A stretch of DNA of 64,000 bases from Acanthococcus lagerstroemiae (Eukaryota > Arthropoda > Insecta > Hemiptera > Eriococcidae), in the NCBI GenBank assembly GCA_031841125.1, contig CM063113.1, forward strand, positions 28,169,312 to 28,233,311, given 5' to 3'. Under the pieces are notes generated by a model. That model was given only the letters and a program-made list of their open reading frames with translations. It had not been told where the DNA came from and did not search any database. Position 1 is the stretch's first letter, and each line of letters starts with the position of its first letter. Position numbers and translations under genes: made by a program. This document shows positions 1 through 11,040 of this stretch, piece after piece.

Positions 1-380
1 TTGCGCAGATGAGCATACCCTAGTCTGAAAGGGTAAGCTGGAAGGATGTTGGAAACACTTGAGATGAACATACAACTTCCTTTACACATTAAGCTGGTCG
101 TTACTTATTCTTGGTGATATTTTTTTCTGTATTTTCTCTGATTCGTCTCCTAAATTAGTTCCAATAACCCCCCCCCCCCACACAAAAAAAAACAACAACA
201 AAAAAGCTTACATTAGAATCCGTGCCACAAAGAGCTCCCTTTCGTTTATGTGGGAAAAACTGTTCCAAACTAAATTTCCCTCCCATATTAACCAGGACCG
301 AAACCCGTAAATTAAACAACAGAACTTTTTCGATCGGATTCAGTTTGTGACATTGAAAAATAAGTCTTTTGCTTTCAACA

Positions 381-728
381 ATTCTTTAATTTGTAAACGG
401 CGGATGGGGGCGAGGATCGGTAGTTTTTTTTCATGGCTTGGTTTCTTTGGTTTTTCTAGTTTTTTCCCTCTTTTTTTCTAGTTTCCTTTTCTACTTTTCT
501 TTTGTTTTTTTTATTCCTTTTTATTTTGTTCTTGTATTTTTGATTTCCGATTTTCCTTTTCCAAATTATTCTATCTAGTAGTTTTTTTTTATCATTTTAT
601 ATTTTTTTTAACCCGCGTAATTACACAAAAAATTTCAAAAAATATTATTAAACAGCCTCGAAACGAGCTCCGCTCAGTGAGTGCAAGAAAAAAAAGACGC
701 AAATAAAGTTTTTCAAGTTTCAAGTTTA
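381..728 (+). mobile_element. T-rich insertion with LINE/SINE-like 3' tail
   Basis: This stretch is absent from the other R_A copies: there the sequence runs straight from the block ending gctttcaac to the block ttttagatttt. It has a long T-rich body (420-615) and ends with a block at 655-715 (gagctccgctcagtgagtgc, then an A-rich segment with aataaag). A similar block in the opposite orientation occurs at about 18785-18830. This suggests a short retroposed fragment, but family and exact ends are uncertain. Confidence 0.4.
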
Positions 729-942
729 ACTTTTAGATTTTAACAAAATATTCAACTTTCTCAAATTTCAGGCTTTAGATCAAACAGACAATCTAGTAAA
801 AACAGAATAGTCACTGAAACTCAAAATTCAACGTTTGCTACCAACTTTCAGATTTTCGAAATGTCTTCCACATTTCAGCTTTGTTTCAACCTTTCAGATA
901 ACGTTTGATACTCAGCTTGAAACCTTCAGCTTTTGACTGACT

Positions 943-3518
943 CAGGGTGTCCATTTTTGTTCGAAAATGATTTTCCCTGACTTTTCCAGGTTTTCCAGGC
1001 TAATTTTTCCAGTTTTCCAGACCCTTCAAATAGAAATTACACATACAACGCCGGGGGGGGGGGGGTCAAATTTTTCGAACATCGTGAGCGACGAATATCG
1101 TCAATCACTCCACAAACTTTTTTCTTACTACCGCGTGCTTATGAATCTGTGGCAGAGGGGGAGGGGGGGGGGGTAAACATTTAATGATGGAAATGAAAAC
1201 GCGCTCTATAGGGTGCAGCGTGGTGCAATGTCAATTAAAGACTTCATAGATTTTTTTCGTGTAACATAATGCCGACCGTGAAGGGAGGGGGGCTGAATTA
1301 ATAAAATTCTAAAATTAACTTATAGGTTTTCGAGGTCGCTGCATTCGGTTTTACGGGTAATTTTTGGATCCTGTCCCTCCTGGTGCGACCAATGAGGTAG
1401 GTAGCAAGGACGTAGGATAAGCAACGGTTGACTCGGAATTCACCCTTTCTAATTAAAGCCACCGAATAAGGTAAAAATACAGTTTTATTTATTCAAAGTG
1501 TTGTTAATAGAAGATGACGTCGTAAAAATTTCTCAACTGTAAAAGCACGGGAGCTTAAATTTGGTCCAGATTAAAACTCGACAGTGATATTCGAAATCAG
1601 CGACACCAAATCACCTTCATTTCGATGCTTCGTGCAATTTTTCGCCGGAGAAGCTTAATTCGTATTACGACAGTGTTTCCGAAGGGGTTGGAGAAAAATC
1701 TGAGGCGATATTCGAAATCAGCGACTCAGAGCTTGGTTGGCTATCCTGTCCAAAAAATGGACTTTACTCGTAGAATCTCGTAAAGAATTTAGAACTTGAA
1801 AACTAGAGTAACCGTTATCAGCCCCTCCCTCGTGGAGCTTGAATGATTTAGGGGGAGGGAACATAACTATCAAAAAGAATTCTGGAACCCAGGTGAAAAG
1901 GCTACAGCATATCTAACGACAAATGCTATGAAAGTAAAAAGGTGGTTACGATCTGGAAAATTATGGCACCAGGAGAGGCGGAAGAGGCTTCAATTTAAGA
2001 GTATCGATAGATACAAGAAAAGGTCATATATTTGAAAACAATGAACTCTTTCGTAACGCGATAATTATTACTATGCGGTTTTAGATTTTTTCAAATTTTG
2101 TGGATTAATTATTCTTCCCCAGTGACATAGCGTCGGGGGGGGCACACATGCCCCAATATTTTTACATAGCTCTCTAATATCGGCGATTTGTAAAAAATAC
2201 CTCAGTTTTCGGCCTTTTCTCCCTTAAAAATCTTATTTTGCCCCCCCCCCCTTCAAAATCTCAGAAGTTTCTTTCATTCATCCTTATCTACATTTTCGAA
2301 GGAGAGGGGAACTGAAGCAAAACCCGATGGCAGGATATCCCAGAAGGTGAATTCATTGGTTTTCAAATTCTCGTTTCATTACGACTTCCTCAAAAAAATC
2401 TTTACACTGGGGAGAGAAGCTAGACCGAATATTTTTTCCTTTTCGCGCCGATTTTCAAAGTCTCGCGAACAGGATGAGATGAAAACACGTAACACGAAAC
2501 AGCTGATATTGGGAGAAGTGTATAGGGATTGGTACGTGTTTCGTCATATTCAGGGGAAATTATTTTATGTCCTAGGAACAGTGAAATATGCGCATATAAT
2601 ATTCCCCCCCAAAAAAGCCAAAATATGTCAAAATATTCCATCATGTGTAAAATATGCTCAAAATATTCAATAACACAGTATGGGTATCAAAATGCAAGAC
2701 TTTCCAAGCTGAATATTTGTGACACCATGTCTACGGTCAAAAATTACAAACACAAAAACTTAGTCCATCACAGATGAAGAGATCAACACATGCCACAGAT
2801 AACATAATTCAGAAGTACAACTTCACATCCGCATTCGGATTGGAACCATGAAAAAATGTAGGAGCGCAAATGTACAACCAACCAATTTCTGTTATTTCAT
2901 TTCCTATCGAATTTTCAATTGTTTTTATTGTTTTCCAGCAGAAAAGTAGAAATATTCCCGGAAAGTTCTCCAAAATGGCCAAATATTCCCTAAATATGCC
3001 TAAAACCCGAGGAAAATAATACAAATATGCATTTATATGCTTTTAATAGCAAAATATGTCCAATCAAGTTGGGTCCAATTGACTGCATATTACATTTACA
3101 TGAATCATAAAGATATGATGGATATTCCCTATATGAATCAATAGGAAAAATATGTCGAAACATAAAATGATTTTCCCTGGTCATATTTTTTGTGAAATGG
3201 TTCGTGAAAAGTCACGAAATACGTTAAGTGTATAGCAGCCTTAATAGAAAGATGTAGACACGAAACGAATATCATGATCACAATTTCATCACACCAACAC
3301 ACTCTGTATCTACTACTGCGATGGAGAGGGGGTTGTATTACCCACACCCTTCTCCTATGAAAGGAAAAAGATAAGAAGATTGCCTGAACGAAGCGAAGGA
3401 AATTTTTTTTATAACAAAAATATGGTAAAATCTGTTTGAAATACTACAGAATTTCGCAGTCGATTTTTTTTACAAAATTTCCTGACTTTTCCAGGTTTTC
3501 CAGGGAATGGACACCCTG
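943..3518. mobile_element. TIR DNA element, 2.58 kb, 5-bp TSD
   Basis: The element starts cagggtgtccatt and ends aatggacaccctg, a clean inverted pair. It is flanked on both sides by TGACT (938-942 and 3519-3523). Uninterrupted R_A copies at 20.8, 43.6 and 51.2 kb show the empty site, so this is a real insertion with a 5-bp TSD. Near both ends is a second motif with repeated ttttccagg (about 985-1015 and 3485-3502). The interior has no recognisable transposase, contains G or C runs near 1052, 1160, 2130 and 2240, and holds a nested hAT element at 2551-3179. Superfamily not assigned. Confidence 0.8.
2551..3179. mobile_element. hAT-type non-autonomous element with 8-bp TSD
   Basis: The ends are caggggaaattattttatg and cataaaatgattttccctg, imperfect inverted repeats of about 19 bp. 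Both sides carry the same 8-bp duplication, GTCATATT (2543-2550 and 3180-3187), diagnostic of hAT transposition. The interior is AT-rich with many copies of aaatatg or catattt on both strands, like subterminal transposase-binding repeats. Open frames inside are not recognisable as transposase. Confidence 0.85.
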
Positions 3519-3939
3519 TGACTAGTCTCTGACAGGAGTCCAGGGAACTCCATTTTCAGAAATGAAATTTGACTTTCAGTTTGGGGAGGTGAAGAAGAAA
3601 AATTTGCAGACAAATATTTTTTGAAAACTAAAAATTTTCCGAAGAAATTTGTAGAAAATTAAAAATTTTCCGATGTTTTAATCGAAATATTTTTTAAATG
3701 AAAACAACAAAACAAACAAACAAAAATGCATAACAAATGAAAATTCAAATGAAGAGTTTCAAAATTGGCCGACTGCCAAATAATGGGGGGGGGGTCAACC
3801 CCCACACCCCCTACAGTTTCGTCTCTCCAAGTCACTGATGGGATAACCCCCAAAATATTCTGACAAAAATACCCTGCTCCAAGGGAAATCATCACAAACT
3901 TCAAGACCTATGGGTGCTGATTACTGCAATATTATACTA

Positions 3940-4165
3940 ACACTCTTTTCTAATTTTTGCTCTCAACTCGAGCTCTGGAATCCGCCCTTCCGAGCATTAC
4001 CTGAGACGTCGGGAGGCTGTTAGAGCTTGTCTTCTTAGCCACTTTCCCTTCTTGCCGAAAAATCCGCCTAGGTCGAAATCTAGCGAGTTTCTACGTGGGC
4101 TCGAGCCCGGGACCTCCGGATTCCGAGATCAGTGCGTTATCCACTTGGCCATCCAGACGCCTGTA
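3940..4165 (-). mobile_element. tRNA-derived SINE
   Basis: On the minus strand a pol III box A (TGGCCAAGTGG, 4151-4141) is followed about 35 bases later by a box B-like motif (GGGCTCGAGCC, near 4108-4098), the spacing of a tRNA-derived promoter. The head begins near 4165 (ggcgtctggatggcc). A non-tRNA body follows to about 3940. A second, truncated tRNA-like head with the same box A lies at 63276-63315. It is not a working tRNA gene: the folded arms do not close properly and there is no terminator after the head. Confidence 0.6.
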
Positions 4166-4465
4166 CTAATAGAAGAGCAATACAAATTGAATATACCTTC
4201 CTCTCCTCCTACAGAGCTGCAGTTGCGGACCCCTGCGCCAATAGGGGATGGGTTAGAGAGGAAATAGACCAACAAAAGGAGTTCAGAAATCCGAAGAGTC
4301 CGCATTTGAAAACGAAAAAAATCTGATGCCCTGTAGGTAACCACATATCAGCAAAGGATGTAATGAAAAAATCAAAATCTCGATATTAATTTTCAAAGTT
4401 CAATCCTATAGAGACACGCGTTATCCACCTAACTTTTCTTAAATTTGGGATTATATTTATTGAGT
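4166..4465. other. Intervening AT-rich DNA, nothing recognised
   Basis: Between the SINE and the mariner I see no TIR, splice-supported exon or known repeat. Short open frames on both strands here overlap each other and have no family resemblance. Confidence 0.4.
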
Positions 4466-5328
4466 TACACGGTGTATTCAATGTACAACTGGCGCTATCT
4501 GTTAGCCGACGCCGGAACTATGCAATATTATTTCTTAGCTACTCAAAATTAGAACGTCACAACGTCAGTGCTGTAACTTCATGCAGGGACTGATTGGGTT
4601 CCTTTTGAAGTGACATGTTTTCATTACTTCGTCACAATGGAGCAGGCGTGCGCACACAAATTTTGTTTCAAATTTGGAAAAAGTGGTTCGGAAACATTCG
4701 AAATTTTAGAAACCGCGTATGAGGATGATTGTTAAAGCCGAGACAAGGTTTTCCAGTGGTATGCGCTCGCTGGAAAATGATCTACAAGAGGAGCGCCCTT
4801 CCACTTCCTTTTTTCGATTCCTGCGGGATTATCCACAGTGAATTTGTGCCCCCAGGCCAAAAAATAAACGCAGCATCCTACAATGATGTCATGGAACGAC
4901 TTTTGAAGTATATTCGACGCGTGAGACCGGAACTGTACCGCACCGATGATGTTTTTCCTTTTGCAAGAAACACAAGACAAAGCGCCAGCCCATTTCTCGA
5001 CACTCGCCACTCAATTTTGGGGTCAAAAGTCAGTCACCACGATTCATTATCTGCCCTACTCACCAGATCCGGCTCGGTTAGACTTTTTTTCATTTCCTAA
5101 ATTAAAAATGGCGACGAAGGGAGAGCGTTTCGAAGATGTTGAGGCGATTCAAAGGAATGTGACCAGGGCTCTGAACGCCATTCCGGAAGAAGAGTTCTCT
5201 AGATCGTTTCAGCATTTGTATAGAACGAGGAGGGGATTATACTGAAAACTGAATACAAACTTTTTTCTAAACTCTTTTTTTCTTTCGTGAAAAATGTAAG
5301 TCCCGGAACTTTCTGAATACACTGTGTA
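4466..5328 (+). mobile_element. mariner element, internally deleted
   Basis: Terminal inverted repeats are tacacggtgtattca at 4466-4480 and tgaatacactgtgta at 5314-5328, one mismatch over 15 bp, the outermost TA/TA being the target duplication. Length is 863 bp against about 1.3 kb for a full mariner. It carries a degenerate transposase frame on the plus strand (see 4637-5244). Confidence 0.9.
4637..5244 (+). pseudogene. mariner transposase pseudogene
   Basis: Translation in shifting plus frames gives mariner transposase segments in the right order. An N-terminal helix-turn-helix region (MEQ..., FCFKFGKSGSETFE, SRDKVFQWY) ends in a stop where the family has a coding residue. A C-terminal catalytic half follows: the block before the second Asp reads QDKAPAHFS instead of the usual HDNAPAH, and a YSPD..R.DFF.FPKLK block keeps the third acidic residue. 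The middle, with the first catalytic Asp, is deleted or scrambled. The C-terminus ends at a stop near 5244, just before the 3' TIR. The element cannot encode an active enzyme. Confidence 0.85.
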
Positions 5329-5905
5329 GATCGAGGGGGAAGAGGGTGAAGAAAAATATTCAAAAATATGTGAAATATGGACAATCCTAATGCTGATACG
5401 ATAATTTACATCATTCAGAACCGAAACACTATATTCTTGTTGGGTGGAACACCATATGCTTTCAACTCGGTAATTTTTCCGTAAAAAAGCCGAGTAACCT
5501 TCCGCATTTCACATACGTTACATTTTAGATAAGATTTATCTGTTCATCTTCGTCACCATCAAACTGGCAACCCAGCCGCAAAAACGTTATCAATCGACTG
5601 TACACAAACGATCTACCGAAATCTAGTTTCACACTTTGCGTTCTAATTACATAACCGGGGACGAAGAATTCATTGCCAACGAGTACCACCGATAATCATT
5701 TCATATCTCTTCTTACTTTGTACACACATAGTAAACGCGAACTGTTCAGCCAGTCTAACGGGACTCGCCGCCGGTATGGAGATGCTAATTTGTGCACAGA
5801 TGCTCACGCTCATGTGCACAAATTTACTAACGAGCAGCTATCTCTAGGGAACCATGAAACAGGTACTTTCCTTACGAGCACCCACGAATATTCGGCAGCA
5901 ATTAC
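5329..5905. other. Probable intron or intergenic DNA downstream of the AT-hook exons
   Basis: No repeat termini or family-like coding sequence. On the minus strand this would be the intron after the donor at 5905/5906. I could not find a convincing next acceptor or terminal exon here. Confidence 0.3.
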
Positions 5906-6055
5906 CTCATCAGTGTGATTGAAGAAGGCTTCGGGGGGCCTACATCGGCCGACGATTGGGTGCATTTCTCCGTCAACCTCGGGCGTCCCCGTTTCCGCGG
6001 TTGAGCAGTCTGCGTCTCTGCGCTCACGGTAGATGCAGCGATGGTATTCTTTGAA
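5906..6055 (-). CDS. Internal exon with AT-hook, unrecognised gene
   Basis: Minus-strand exon of 150 bp. It is preceded by a pyrimidine tract and acceptor (ctccttttttgcag) and followed by a donor (ATGAG|GTAATT). Joined to the upstream exon at 6165-6784 it stays in frame: the upstream exon ends two bases into a codon and this one supplies the third. The peptide is rich in Ser, Thr and Lys and contains QPRKRGRPRL, whose RGRP core is the AT-hook minor-groove DNA-binding motif, suggesting a nuclear or chromatin-associated protein. It ends two bases into a codon, so at least one more coding exon is expected downstream (lower coordinates). I do not recognise the gene. Confidence 0.65.
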
Positions 6056-6164
6056 CTGCAAAAAGGAGAAAAAACGAGTCGAACATTTTCACAACGAATT
6101 ACACGGCTGGTTGGGCATTGTGCACCAACGCCCGCCTAGTCGAGGCGTCGAGCGAGTCTCTTAC

Positions 6165-6784
6165 CTGGTTCGTTCTTTGCGATTCCGCGGGTACGAAGAC
6201 GCCATGAATTCCTGGTAAATCAAGCCTTTTCTCGTTCTCTCCAGCTTGCGAACTGGTTCCGGCTGCGTCGCCGGATCCGCGTTCTCAGTCTTCTCATCGG
6301 CAACGGCCTTTCTCATGGAGACGCTTTTAGCTCTCCTCGATCCGGCCGTCTGGTGGCTGCTCGCAGTCTTCGTCTCTCGCTTCGGCTTCGACTCGTCGTC
6401 GAACTCCTCCGGATCGTCCTCCCGGAACCCGGACTCCAAGTTTTCGTACTTCTGGCGCCACTTCACCTTTAGCTTACCGGTGAACTTGACCGCCGTCGGG
6501 TAGTTTTCGGCCATGTAGACGAAGCGACGCTGCGACTCTTCGCGCTCCGGACGCTCGTCCTCGGCCAGCTCGTGCGACGACGCATCCTGTAACTCCTGCT
6601 GCAGCTTACCGAGCCCGTTCACGCTGTTCGCGTTCAGCATCGGCGATAGCTGGCCGATAATACTGATATGTTGTGTAATTGAGCGTTTTATCACAGATTT
6701 ACGGTACCGGTGCAGCGGGTACCCGATATCGTTCGCGCCCGGGCCACCGACGAACGCGAACTTTCCCAGTTTATTCGTGGGTAC
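6165..6784 (-). CDS. Large exon of an unrecognised charged nuclear-type protein
   Basis: Minus-strand exon of 620 bp bounded by an acceptor (ttttttctcgttttag) at 6785 and a strong donor (ACCAG|GTAAGAG) at 6164/6165. The frame is open across the whole exon, about 206 codons. Base composition is clearly more GC-rich and codon-like than the flanks. The peptide begins VPTNKLGKFAFVGGPGAND, contains KLQQELQDASSHELAEDERP, a Trp/Lys-rich KLKVKWRQKYENLESGF segment, an acidic patch (REDDPEEFDDE), and Lys/Arg/Ser-rich sequence. No enzyme signature. The next exon (5906-6055) adds an AT-hook. Function unknown; a DNA- or chromatin-binding role is inference only. Known mobile-element proteins do not come to mind for this sequence. 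Confidence 0.7.
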
Positions 6785-7110
6785 CTAAAACGAGAAAAAA
6801 GGTACCCCATTAGTAACAATGTTTCCGCTCGGAACTGCCGAACAGCTGAACCAGTTTCCTCGCTCTCGATAACTGTTTTCAGCTCGTACCGCAAAAGGTG
6901 TTTATGAACTCGGGTTCGCGTGTACGGCACAAACCAGTTGAGTAGCTGAAACTTGGCTGAGCGCACGTCTTCAACCTGTCCCGTTGTGTTTTGTGTACCC
7001 GTTGGACGACCAACACACGGGCGGCGGTGTTTGTCCGCAGCTGAAAGTTCGGAGAACAGAACCATGCAGGTGGATACGCAACAGACAAAAAGGCGATCAT
7101 GTACTCCAAG
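6785..7110 (-). other. Upstream part of the AT-hook gene: intron plus possible 5' exon
   Basis: The minus strand stays relatively GC-rich and open to about 7065-7109. One ATG-initiated frame at 7065 could be joined to the 6784 acceptor in phase at CAG|GTTGAA, but that donor is weak. I therefore leave the start of the gene unresolved. A promoter or first exon could lie here or farther right. Confidence 0.3.
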
Positions 7111-7640
7111 GAGAGGACACCCGTATCAGAATACTAGCATTCGTTGTCGGTTATCTATCGCTGAGCAGAAAGAGATTGGATGCAGCAGCTGCGAACCAAT
7201 TCGAGTTTGTAAACAGAAACCCCCTCCCCTACAAGAAGGCCGCTAGAATTTCTTTCCAAAATGGCCTTTCTCTATTGGAGGTGGTCAAGTTGAAAATTTA
7301 GAGTAAAGCAGCTAATTTCACCATTTTATCCGGTATAAAGGGCACAATTCAAAATCTCAGGAGACAAATGTCCTCACTACCCCCCGACGGGGCACATGCT
7401 TGAAAGCACTCTACAAAGTCTGCCAATGCAGCAAAATCGATCGGTCTGAAATCTGAAACCTGTTGATGTTTCCATCTCAGTTGGCAAAAAATTCTCGACT
7501 GGCCAAATTAGTTATTCCACCACTCTCCCTAATCCCAAAAAGCCATTTATGTACAGCCTCGGTACTGATGGTATTAATTCGTGCATCAGGAGCATAGTAA
7601 CTATTACTATTATCATTATTATTCCCAAAGTTACCCCGGC
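7111..7640. other. No feature recognised
   Basis: Mixed-composition DNA with no TIR, repeat match or splice-supported coding segment that I can support. Confidence 0.3.
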
Positions 7641-7775
7641 CACTGATGCGATGCCCGAAAGGGTAGTTCCCGGTGCTGGGGGTGTGGTCTCACCATACCA
7701 TTATTCCCAAAGTAGAGCGTGTGACGATGCACGCACGTCAGAGTGGCAACTACCCTTTCGAGTACCGCATCAGTG
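7641..7775. mobile_element. Short palindromic MITE (family M1, copy 1)
   Basis: A 28-bp imperfect inverted repeat: 7641-7668 starts cactgatgcgatgcccgaaa and 7748-7775 ends tcgagtaccgcatcagtg. The interior has an element (ggtgctgggggtgtggt; cgatgcacgcacgtcagagtgg) found again in inverted arrangement at 41305-41405. Typical of a MITE; superfamily and TSD not clear. Confidence 0.65.
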
Positions 7776-8429
7776 ACTAGAGGGACGTCTTCAGGCTAGC
7801 CCGGGCCCGCATTTCACATGTCCTGTTTTGTCCTGTCCAGGCCACTATGGGAAACCCGATTGACCGAAGCAACGCTCACCCAGCATCAACCAGGAATTTG
7901 GGTGCTTTACAGCCGGACTACGCTTCTTTCTTTCACCCTTCACCTCCTCGCATGTACGAGTGGCGATGCAGGAAAGTGGTGACGGCGGGTGAATTCTACC
8001 GGGGGGGGGGAGTCTGCAACAGCTCTAGGATGGTAGAGAGTCTCGTAGTGGGCCGAGCTTTGTTTGTCGGCTCTCGGCTTCGACTACTTCGTCTCCATCT
8101 TCGGTTCTTCATGATGGTCGAGACAAAGCGCATAGTGTCACAAGGTCCGATAAACGAATACAAAATTGCCAAGTATTCCCACTCATTCGGAGTCGGCTCG
8201 TTTTCATTTGTGTAAAAGGATAAAGAACTATCAACATTTTCTCATCCCCTTTCAATGTCAACTGTACATTGATCTCAATCCTTATTTTGCACCACTCGCC
8301 ACTTCTTTTGTTCACAATTTGCCCCTTTCAGAAGTCATCGGGTGCGACTTTACAGTCTCCGGTTAGGAACATCAAATTGTGTTTAACTTTTTATCATTCA
8401 TTCTTAGATTAACTGACTGACAGAGCTAA
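7776..8429. other. No feature recognised
   Basis: Moderately GC-rich up to about 8110, then AT-rich. A frame from 7847 is open for about 120 codons but has no family resemblance and no clear splice or start context. A G run lies near 8001-8010. Confidence 0.25.
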
Positions 8430-8930
8430 CTTGCGTTTAATGAGTGGACTCAGAATTGAAAGATCAGCCTAGAGACGGGGAAAATGCTACTCTCAAGAAT
8501 TTTAACCAACAAATTGTCATACTCGCTGGTACCTCGGTTGTGCTTGAATGTACTTCTATTTTTTCGACTGTATTTTACCTCTTTGCCCACAAACAGGGCA
8601 CATATTTCAGAATTAACCCCCTTCCATGCCAACTTTTGAATTCCGAACCACAAATGGTATCATTCGTTTGTGTGGGATTCGGGCTAGAACGCATGTTCTT
8701 CGTTTGTACTCCCACCTCCTCATCCTCAAACAGAAAGTGCATATTTTGAAGCAGCCTCTTCTCCTCTCTTCTGAATTCAAACTCAAAATGGACTCATTCG
8801 AATGTAATTTTATAACTTTTTCTTTCATTTTACCAATTGCCCATAACCAAGGGATCATATTTGAAATCAGTCTGCTCACCCTCAATTTTGACTTAAAACT
8901 GATCTCATTCGTTCCTCTTTAATTTATGCC
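8430..8930. repeat. Diverged tandem repeat (3-4 units)
   Basis: Successive units share, in order, a block like cacatatttcagaatta, a block like ttttgaattc, then aaatgg.tcattcg. Examples are at about 8598-8665, 8735-8805 and 8850-8915, giving a period near 130 bp with heavy divergence. Open frames through it are a by-product of the repeat. Confidence 0.45.
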
Positions 8931-10119
8931 CGAATATATGGGATGTTCCAAGTACGTGACTACCCTTCAATCGTGTAAGTAAGCAATTCATCCAGACAAC
9001 GTGTTGATGTTTGCTTGATCTCACACGTGAAGGAGCAAAGATATGGACACTGAAAAAATTATGTACAGCAGCATTAACGGAACATTTTCTTCTCGGCATT
9101 ATTAACAGATGGGTGGAAATTTAGTAATAACAGAAGACTGGTATGGACTCCACTGCAAAAAACCACTATCGGGTCAACAGCCTGTTCACAAAATCGATGT
9201 TCGTTAGAGAGCTACGTATAAAAGTACTATAAGGTGAATGATTCTCTTCTTCATACTCTTCAGAAATACTCCTTGGCCACACTCTTACCTAGTTTAGTTT
9301 TCTACTTCGAAAGTTTTGATAAGCACAATCGGAATTCCCGATTAAAATTTGTACTCAAAGAGGATAACGTAACAGCTCCCCCTGTAATTTTTTTAGTACT
9401 GGTAGGAAATGTTGCGAGAAGTAAACAAAATGGCCAGAAAGCACAAGCCCCTGGGACCCTTTTGGTAATAAGTCTTGTTTCTATAAAATATAATCCTGAA
9501 AACGATAAGAATTTGAGAATCGTAATTTTCGACAAAAAGCATTATCTTTACATTTTTCAATCTTAGAAACTAAAATCGATAAAAGTGAGGCGAATGAGTA
9601 TTTTCGAGTGGTATGAAGAAGGGAATTGTTAGCTGCGAAAAAATTGCTGGGTCCAACGGACAATTTATTTGAAAAACTGAAAAGATTGAAAGTTTTTGTA
9701 CTTAGTTTCTAGCCAAAATTAACTTTCTAAACACCCTGTTAAAGCAACTGTGGTATTTTTTTCAGTCGTTGCCGTAACTGTATAACGAAAAAGTTCCACC
9801 AGTTCATCTACTGCCAATGCTGAGAAAATACAATTCCATGAATGCCGTATATAATTTCTTTTAACGTATACTTGCCCCTTCAACTGAAAAAGCAGGTAAA
9901 CCATACCTACACGTTGTTGAGATGAGTTGCTTACGTACTCGGTTGAAGGGGGTCACGTACTTTGAGACACTCAGTACTTCTATTTTTTCCCTCTGTCGTG
10001 TTATTCGAGTACATCATTCACAAAAATGAAAACTCATTCTTGAACTAACCTATTTCTGGAAACCGTTACATTCGTTTGCACGTTGTTTAGGCCAAAACGC
10101 ATTCTCATTTGGATGTAGG
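8931..10119. other. AT-rich DNA, nothing recognised
   Basis: No TIR/TSD pair, coding resemblance or match to the other repeats described here, on either strand. Confidence 0.3.
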
Positions 10120-10556
10120 TAAGCAAAAACAGACCAAGCGACATTTGTTGTCAAAATGAGTTACTAGTATCGTTGAAAAGAGCGTGAAAAGTAGAATTCT
10201 TTAAAATTGGGTTCCAGATACAAAAATGTGTACCCACGTCGGGAAAAGCTCATCAGTAAACGCGATGTCAGTAAACCGGCATTATTCGTTGGCTTCAGGT
10301 CCGACGCTAGGCACTGGCAAAGCGGGCCCTTGCCCGGGGTGCCCAATTTGTAGGGGCGGCATTTCATCAGTCATCATGGTCTAATGGCCCATTAAGAAAT
10401 AATAATAAAAGTAAAAATAAATCTTCTGCCAAGGGCGGCAAATGTTCCTCCATTTCCCGGGGCGACAAAATCTCTAGCGCCGGGCCTGATTGGCTTTTAA
10501 TATTGTTTTCTTAAAAAACAGATTTTGTCGCTTGGTCAGTTCCTGCTTAACAGCGT
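10120..10556 (-). repeat. MITE family R_B, copy 1 (minus), interrupted
   Basis: Reverse-complement relative of the full-length R_B element at 22732-22993. Matching landmarks are agcgtgaaaagtagaattct, the segment ggaaaagctcatcagtaaac and the 3' block gattttgtcgcttgg. Its outer ends form an inverted pair (aagcgaca... and ...tgtcgctt). It is split by the hAT MITE at 10296-10488. Confidence 0.65.
10296..10488. mobile_element. hAT MITE with 8-bp TSD inside R_B
   Basis: The ends are caggtccgacgctag and ctagcgccgggcctg, imperfect TIRs of about 16 bp. Flanking 8-mers are gttggctt (10288-10295) and attggctt (10489-10496), 7 of 8 identical. The other R_B copies read through this site without the insert. 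Confidence 0.85.
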
Positions 10557-11040
10557 TCATTTATTCGAAATGAAGATCCAGTCAGTATCAAAACTTGAAC
10601 CGCTTCCAACTGGTTCCGTACCAAATTTGAATCAAGCTCCGGCTCCAGCTTTGACTGAAATTTTTAAAATTGATTCCGGCTATCGTAAATAGCTGACTCC
10701 AGATCCATCAAAAATGAGTGTTTTCCCCTTGCTCCGGCTCCTGTAATTTTCAGGGAAAGAGGAAGGATGGAAGTAAGGAACGGAGGAAGGCAATGATGGG
10801 GAAAGGAAGGGAAAGGGGTAGTAGAAGACACGGAGTCAAAGTCTGAGCCGAAGTCGCAAATTGGGTTCAGCTCTGGCCCCAGTAAGATTTTAAAATTGGC
10901 TCCGGCAATTTTTTTTGGTTTTTAACGGGATCTTGCTCAGGCATCAACAAATAATATTTTCTAGACAGCGGCTTCGGCTCCCAGGAAGATGGTCGCTTCT
11001 GGTGCTCCAAATCCTTGATTCAAACGCAAGTAAATGAGCT
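10557..11040. repeat. Region with recurrent GGCTCCGG-type motifs
   Basis: Short motifs of the type gctccggctcc, attccggct and cggctcc recur near 10635, 10672, 10728, 10897 and 10972, some next to ttttaaaattg. Such repeated blocks are typical of subterminal regions of hAT elements. I could not delimit TIRs. The middle (10760-10830) is purine-rich (ggaagg/gaaagg). Confidence 0.35.

Larger units (their letters stand above)
1..3830 (-). repeat. Interspersed repeat R_A, copy 1 (interrupted)
   Basis: Bases 1-380, 729-942 and 3519-3830 match, in reverse complement, the repeat seen at 43374-44240 and 50929-51795 and part of 20434-20945. Shared landmarks are the segment that begins at the window edge (gcataccctagtctgaaagg), the block around 840-930 and the G/C-rich end near 3780-3830 that reads as caggggcgaaact on the other strand. 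The copy is split by two insertions (about 381-728 and 943-3518). The end starting cagggg resembles a hAT-type terminus, but I could not find a matching second terminus. No coding potential is visible. The copy may extend left of the window. Confidence 0.75.

Noticed and set aside
4097..4165. Functional tRNA gene on the minus strand
   Set aside because: A and B boxes are present but the acceptor, D and anticodon arms do not pair; better explained as a SINE head.
7847..8215. 122-codon plus-strand frame as a gene
   Set aside because: Interrupted composition, a G run inside, no family resemblance and no splice or promoter support.
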